Shown: positions 5,562 through 9,515 of the stretch, one piece after another
Layout: every line of letters begins with the position of its first letter
How positions within the stretch are numbered: position 1 is the first letter of the stretch
From: an uncultured Brevibacterium sp.
Lineage (GTDB): Bacteria; Actinomycetota; Actinomycetes; Actinomycetales; Brevibacteriaceae
NCBI GenBank assembly: GCA_902489215.1
Contig: CABTZE010000076.1
Location: forward strand, 1-9,515
Length of the DNA stretch: 9,515 bases
Reading direction: 5' to 3'
The notes under the pieces: generated by a model
The model's input: the letters and a program-made list of their open reading frames with translations, nothing else
Told to the model about the DNA's origin: nothing
The model's database searches: none
Program-made: the position numbers and the translations under genes

Positions 5562-7463
5562 TCATTCCTGCAGGTCGCGAGTAAGCCGCCAAAAGCGAAC
5601 TGCGATCTCGATCGCGAAGAGCCGATCCGGCTGTCGCCAATCTCCCAGCAAGTCGTCGAGTCGGCTGAATCGCTGCGAAAGTGTGTTGACGTGAATGAAC
5701 AGCCGGTCTGCGGCAGCACGCATGTTTCGGCCTTCTTCACAGTAGGCGGTTACAGCGTCCAACAGCGGAGTGGAACGTCCAGAAGCCCTATACGGGAACA
5801 CCTCCGCGTCGAGCAGCGGTCCCAAGTGAAGCCTCATGAACTCATCACGGGCCTCCCGGGTGGTCATCAACAGCCATGAAACCGGTTCGATCGCCTCGGC
5901 CCTGTACACCTTTGACGGCCACTCCCCCTGAGTCAGTGCCTGCAGCCACGATTCAAGCTTCGGCCACTGCCGGGGCGCTTTTTCATAGAAGTCACGAGCT
6001 GTCTCGCAGGTCCAAGCGATAACCGGCCCGGGAACGGAGCCTGCCTGCTGCTTTTGGATTTCATCACCGCGAGCCGCTGCGACCACCGCAGCTGTCGTAC
6101 CGCGAATGCTCGCGGCAATGAGCTTTCTGTCGTCCCGGACAAACGACTCCACAGTTGACACTGGCTCCCGCGACACAATGAGCACAATCCGGCCCGAGGG
6201 GTCGAAACCAGCATCTTCAAGGAATTTGAACGGCTGAGCACCGTGGCGGTTGAGCAAGTGCCGGGTCAGTGCAGCTTCCCGCCTATTGTGCGCTTGGATC
6301 AGGTGCGCATGGTGAAGCGAGAACGCGCCCAGGCACAGCTCGGCCAGACGAACAGCCACATCTGACTGCAGCGCTTCCACCGCTAGCCCGGGGTATTCGA
6401 TGAGCAGGAAAAACCGTCCGTAGATCTTGGATCGAATCGGCACGCAGGCTAATCGCGGGCTGTCGCGCAGACGCTGGCAGACCCGGTCTTCTAGGGGAAG
6501 GAGATCATTCAAGCTGAAGGCCTCCTCCTCGATCTGAAATCCAGGCGAGGATGCGAGCGTCTCCCCCTGAGCGTCGATGAGCATCAATTCGGCAGCGAAT
6601 TCGACGCTTGCCTGCGCCAGCAGCTCCGACAAAGTGCTGCCGCGAACGATGTTTTCGAACAGCTGGCTCAGCTTGTCGGAGCTCTTCCTCCACGAAGCAA
6701 AGTAGTTTTCCCAATGCGCGAGCCGCTTGAGCGCTACTTCTGCATTGGCTTCCATGTCTGTGAAAGCCAATGACTTCCAAATGGTTGCCGATGCGATATC
6801 GGCAAATGAACTGATAGTCGCGATCTCTTCCGGCGAGTATCGCCGCTTGCTGCGCGAACTGAGGAATAGGACTCCCACCACTCGCGAATGCGCAATCAGC
6901 GGCACTCCGGCCAGCGACACGAGTCCCTCAGCGGCCACTGCTGTGTCGAGGTTTTCCGATCGGACAAACCGGTTGTCCTGAAAATAATTCGTGCTGACCT
7001 TGGCGGCCTGCGAATTCACGACCAGTGTTGCCATTCCCGTATCAGGCAGCACTTCAAGTTCGGAGAACTCCCGGCTGACGGCTCCCTTCGAGGCACGGAC
7101 CTTGAGATACCCGTGCTCTGGGTAGTACTGGGACAGGTAAGTCACGTCCGACATCCCGAGCGAATGAACGAAGCCGACGATCTCGTCGAGAATCTCGTCG
7201 GTTGTTCTGACGCTTGTGATGGTTTTCGTGGCTTCGTGAATAGCCAGAAGTTCCCTGTTCCGCCGCTTGAGGTTGTCGATCTGAGAACGCAGTCGCGCAA
7301 GTTCTGCTTCGACCTCATCGCGAAGTGTGCCGTCTAAGCCGCAGTCGCCCAAACTGCTCGGACGCCAGCTGGTTTCAGCTTCCGAATCGCCGGCAACATA
7401 GCTGCCCACGGCTTTCAGCATCTCTGCCAGGACTTCTGCGTCGGCTGACGGCCGGCATCCCAT
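5562..7463 (-). CDS. GAF-domain, PucR-type helix-turn-helix transcriptional regulator
   Basis: This is a 633-residue cytoplasmic regulator. A short N-terminal segment is followed by a charged helix, probably a coiled coil (about 48-75, ARLRSQIDNLKRRNRELL). A GAF sensory domain then runs to about 230, with the typical GVPLIAHSRVVGVLFLSSR at 186-204. The middle region resembles the non-catalytic part of PucR/CdaR proteins. The C-terminus (565-633) is the PucR helix-turn-helix: LLDAVTAYCEEGRNMRAAADRL..HVNTLSQR..RLDDLLG. PucR-family members are usually activators of catabolic or transport genes responding to a small molecule. The ATG is preceded by AGGGGGC, and the gene begins 1 base after the DUF445 stop codon, so it may be co-transcribed with that gene. 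It ends 139 bases before the reductase gene, with inverted repeats in the gap. I infer that it controls the mevalonate-type operon. The GAF ligand might be mevalonate, HMG-CoA or another effector. Confidence 0.87.
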   Translation of the reverse strand: MGCRPSADAEVLAEMLKAVGSYVAGDSEAETSWRPSSLGDCGLDGTLRDEVEAELARLRSQIDNLKRRNRELLAIHEATKTITSVRTTDEILDEIVGFVHSLGMSDVTYLSQYYPEHGYLKVRASKGAVSREFSELEVLPDTGMATLVVNSQAAKVSTNYFQDNRFVRSENLDTAVAAEGLVSLAGVPLIAHSRVVGVLFLSSRSKRRYSPEEIATISSFADIASATIWKSLAFTDMEANAEVALKRLAHWENYFASWRKSSDKLSQLFENIVRGSTLSELLAQASVEFAAELMLIDAQGETLASSPGFQIEEEAFSLNDLLPLEDRVCQRLRDSPRLACVPIRSKIYGRFFLLIEYPGLAVEALQSDVAVRLAELCLGAFSLHHAHLIQAHNRREAALTRHLLNRHGAQPFKFLEDAGFDPSGRIVLIVSREPVSTVESFVRDDRKLIAASIRGTTAAVVAAARGDEIQKQQAGSVPGPVIAWTCETARDFYEKAPRQWPKLESWLQALTQGEWPSKVYRAEAIEPVSWLLMTTREARDEFMRLHLGPLLDAEVFPYRASGRSTPLLDAVTAYCEEGRNMRAAADRLFIHVNTLSQRFSRLDDLLGDWRQPDRLFAIEIAVRFWRLTRDLQE

Positions 7464-7464
7464 C

Positions 7465-8769
7465 TCAGCCCCCTATGAGTACGGCGACGGTGTGGATAAG
7501 CAGGCCCGCCAGGCAGCCGATGACGGTTCCGTTGATGCGGATGTACTGGAGATCTTTGCCCACGTAGAGTTCGATCTTCTCAGCAGCTTCGCGTGCATCC
7601 CAGCTGGCGATCGTGTCCGAAATGACGCTGGTCAGCTCACCGCCGAAGGATTCGGCACCGTCGGCAACGGCGACGGCCAGCGTGTGGTTCCACTTGTTGG
7701 CAAAGGCCTCGTCGTCGGTCATGCGGGCGGCGAATTCGGCCAGTCCGTCCCGCAGCTTCTGCTGGACGGTGCCGTCGGCGTCAAGCACGGATTCGCGCAG
7801 AAGGCGGGATGTCGATTCCCACATGGCAACAGCCGAGGTGACCACCGCCTCGCGCGCCAGCATGTCAGCCAGGGTCGCCTCGACACGCTCAGCAAGAGAA
7901 GACTCCTCCTGCAGCTGCGTGCCGATGCCGGTCAGCCACTCGTTGAGCGCTCCGCGAGCGCGGTGTCTGCGGTTGTCGCGCACATCGGCGATCCAGCCGA
8001 CGATTTCGCGGTGAAGTTTGTCCGACACCATGCGGTTGGCGAACCTGGGCACCCATTCGGGGGCGCGCTGGCTGACGATGTCATCGACGACCTGCGGGTT
8101 GTACAGCAGCCAGGAGTGAGCTTCCCCGGCAACGAGGTCGACCAGGTGTTCGTGTGCACCATCGGCGACGATCTCCTGCATGAGGCGGCCCAGCACGGGT
8201 GCTTTGCGCACTTGGATGAGCCGGGGAACGAGGACGTCGCGAGTGAGGTCGGCAACGGCGTCGTCGTCAACCCGATCGAGCACGTACTGCAGGCCCATGC
8301 CTGCTCGGCGAACCACCGCATCCTGCGAGGACGGTTTGCTCAGCCACGCCCCGACCCGCTGTGTGACGCGAGCGGATTCCACCTTGGGGGCGACGGTGTC
8401 GTAGGTGAGGAAGTTCGAGGCGACAAACGCCGACAGGCTTTCGCCGAGCACATCTTTTTTGCGCGGGATGATCGCGGTGTGCGGAATCGGAAGGCCAAGC
8501 GGGTGGCGGAACAGCGCGGTGACGGCAAACCAGTCGGCCAGAGCACCGATCATGGCTGCTTCGGAACCGGCTTTGACGAAGCCCCACACGCCCGTGCTGT
8601 CGGTGAAGATGACGGTGGCCAGCCAGATGAGTGCGGCGGCCACCAACAGGCCGGTGGCCAGGGTGCGCATGCGCCGCAGGGCTATGCGACGGTCTTCTTC
8701 TGTCACGGGTGTGTTCTGCTGTGTGCTCACACGCTCATTGTTCCAGTGATCGCCGGCGGGGTCAGCCAC
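7465..8769 (-). CDS. DUF445 (YjiN-like) membrane protein
   Basis: This 434-residue protein belongs to the DUF445 family, whose function is not established. The N-terminus has two membrane segments (about 37-56 and 60-88) and the family hallmark GALADWFAVTALFRHPLG (75-92), followed by PIPHTAIIPRKKD. A long, mostly helical soluble region follows, with the motif KDLQYIRINGTVIGC before a last membrane segment (about 415-433). The protein is thus anchored at both ends, as is usual for the family, and its length is normal. The start used is a GTG at 8767-8769. A second GTG 13 codons downstream (8728-8730) is equally plausible, since neither has a strong ribosome site. The gene follows the EcfT gene after 54 bases and runs directly into the regulator. 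It looks like a core gene of the chromosome rather than part of the catabolic cassette. Confidence 0.92.
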   Translation of the reverse strand: MADPAGDHWNNERVSTQQNTPVTEEDRRIALRRMRTLATGLLVAAALIWLATVIFTDSTGVWGFVKAGSEAAMIGALADWFAVTALFRHPLGLPIPHTAIIPRKKDVLGESLSAFVASNFLTYDTVAPKVESARVTQRVGAWLSKPSSQDAVVRRAGMGLQYVLDRVDDDAVADLTRDVLVPRLIQVRKAPVLGRLMQEIVADGAHEHLVDLVAGEAHSWLLYNPQVVDDIVSQRAPEWVPRFANRMVSDKLHREIVGWIADVRDNRRHRARGALNEWLTGIGTQLQEESSLAERVEATLADMLAREAVVTSAVAMWESTSRLLRESVLDADGTVQQKLRDGLAEFAARMTDDEAFANKWNHTLAVAVADGAESFGGELTSVISDTIASWDAREAAEKIELYVGKDLQYIRINGTVIGCLAGLLIHTVAVLIGG

Positions 8770-8773
8770 AGCC

Positions 8774-8788
8774 GCCGGTCACCCCGGC
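8774..8788. other. Short GC-rich hairpin between EcfT and DUF445 genes
   Basis: GCCGG and CCGGC form a 5-bp stem around a 5-base loop within the 54-base gap. It lies just before the DUF445 start and has no T-run. It is most likely incidental or a mild processing signal. Nothing else stands out in this gap, and no promoter is evident, so DUF445 may be read through from the EcfT gene. Confidence 0.2.
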
Positions 8789-8823
8789 CGCGAACGGCAA
8801 CCCCTGGCACTGGCGAAGCCGCC

Positions 8824-9515
8824 TCACGTGAGGATCAGGTTCCACGTCCCAGCCGCAACGGCCGCACCGATGGCTGCCACACTCATAAGAACCCCAACCC
8901 CAACAATCACTGCGTCCCGCGGATGAAAACGCGACTGGCGCAGCTGGGTGCGGCGGCTGGTGCCAAAACCCCTGCCTTCCATGGCCATTGCCAGGCGGGT
9001 GCCGCGGCGGATTGCCTGGACGAGCAGCGCGAATGCCACCGGGACCACCCCGCCCAGCCGGCGGAGCAGCGTGTCGGGGCCTACACCTCGGGCGCGGCGG
9101 GCAAAGGACAGCGTCTGCCATTCGGCCGTGAACAGCGTGACCAGCCGGGTGGCGGCGAGCGCAGACATGACGAACCGCTCCGGCAGGTGCAGCTTCTGCA
9201 CGAGCGCGTCTGCCAGGTCGGTGGGGTCGACGGTCGATGCGATGGCGATTCCGGGCAGGGCGAGCGCCAGCACGCGGACGCCGATTGCGGTACCGGATGC
9301 CAGCGATCCGGTGGTGATGAGCAGCGGACCGACGTGCACCAGCACGTCGCCGGTTTTCTCCGCCAGGATTGTTGTGGCCCAAGCGGCGATGAGAGCTGCG
9401 CCGGGCAGGAACCACAGGCGTTTGAGCATCGCGCCGATCCGCAGGCCCGTCAGCGGCAGCAACATCACCTGCAGGGCCAGCTGAGCACCCTCAACGGCAC
9501 AGTCCGCCCGCCCAA
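8824..9515 (-). CDS. EcfT-type transmembrane subunit of an ECF transporter (5' end missing)
   Basis: This is the energy-coupling T subunit that links the ABC ATPases to the substrate-binding S subunit in vitamin or metal uptake. The frame has no stop up to the right edge. The upstream codons read DCAVEGAQLALQVMLLPLTGL, which fits the first helix of actinobacterial EcfT proteins, so the GTG at 9466-9468 is probably internal and the true start lies outside. The two coupling motifs are present: ARRARG (bases 9085-9102) and AMEGRGF (8965-8985), the Ala-Arg-Gly helices that contact the ATPases. Several hydrophobic segments flank them, and the protein ends with a last helix before TWNLILT. The substrate cannot be told from this subunit. 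The ATPase and S-component genes are expected upstream, beyond the window. Confidence 0.88.
   Translation of the reverse strand, partial: GRADCAVEGAQLALQVMLLPLTGLRIGAMLKRLWFLPGAALIAAWATTILAEKTGDVLVHVGPLLITTGSLASGTAIGVRVLALALPGIAIASTVDPTDLADALVQKLHLPERFVMSALAATRLVTLFTAEWQTLSFARRARGVGPDTLLRRLGGVVPVAFALLVQAIRRGTRLAMAMEGRGFGTSRRTQLRQSRFHPRDAVIVGVGVLMSVAAIGAAVAAGTWNLILT

Noticed and set aside
8948..9484. A 178-codon plus-strand open frame opposite EcfT
   Set aside because: Its composition is Arg/Ser/Ala/Pro-rich without any motif, and it lies antisense to a well-supported EcfT gene.
1..9515. Transposases, integrases, direct repeats or tRNA attachment sites marking an island
   Set aside because: None were seen, so any claim of horizontal transfer rests only on base composition and gene content.

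Overview
The window looks like chromosomal DNA of a high-GC Gram-positive bacterium (Actinomycetota). The evidence is the GC-rich codon use, the actinobacterial style of the DnaB, EcfT and DUF445 proteins, and the GTG starts. No species can be named from the sequence alone. Every gene I can support lies on the minus strand, so transcription runs from right to left. There is no RNA gene, CRISPR array or insertion sequence, and no gene-free stretch is longer than about 140 bases.

Layout from right (upstream) to left (downstream): an EcfT-type transmembrane subunit of an ECF vitamin/metal transporter, cut by the right edge (8824-9515); a DUF445/YjiN-type membrane protein (7465-8769); a 633-residue GAF plus PucR-type helix-turn-helix regulator (5562-7463); a 139-base control region with several inverted repeats; a class II HMG-CoA reductase (4151-5422); an HMG-CoA lyase (3210-4151); an unrecognised 156-residue protein with two membrane segments (2699-3169); a TctA-type permease of the tripartite tricarboxylate transporter family (1302-2699); and the replicative helicase gene dnaB, cut by the left edge (1-1166).

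The core (about 1302-7463) reads as a self-contained catabolic cassette. The permease and its small partner would import a carboxylate, probably mevalonate or 3-hydroxy-3-methylglutarate. The class II reductase would oxidise mevalonate with CoA and NAD+ to HMG-CoA, and the lyase would cleave HMG-CoA to acetyl-CoA and acetoacetate. The GAF-PucR protein is the obvious candidate regulator. The reductase-lyase pair matches the known mvaAB logic of Pseudomonas mevalonii. Its pairing with a TctA-type permease, a novel two-helix protein, no visible substrate-binding protein and a PucR-type regulator is the unusual part. No mevalonate-pathway biosynthetic gene is present, which favours breakdown over isoprenoid synthesis.

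The cassette has overlapping stop/start codons at two junctions and looks less GC-rich than its flanks in sampled lines. This fits an accessory block set between the housekeeping genes dnaB and DUF445/ecfT.
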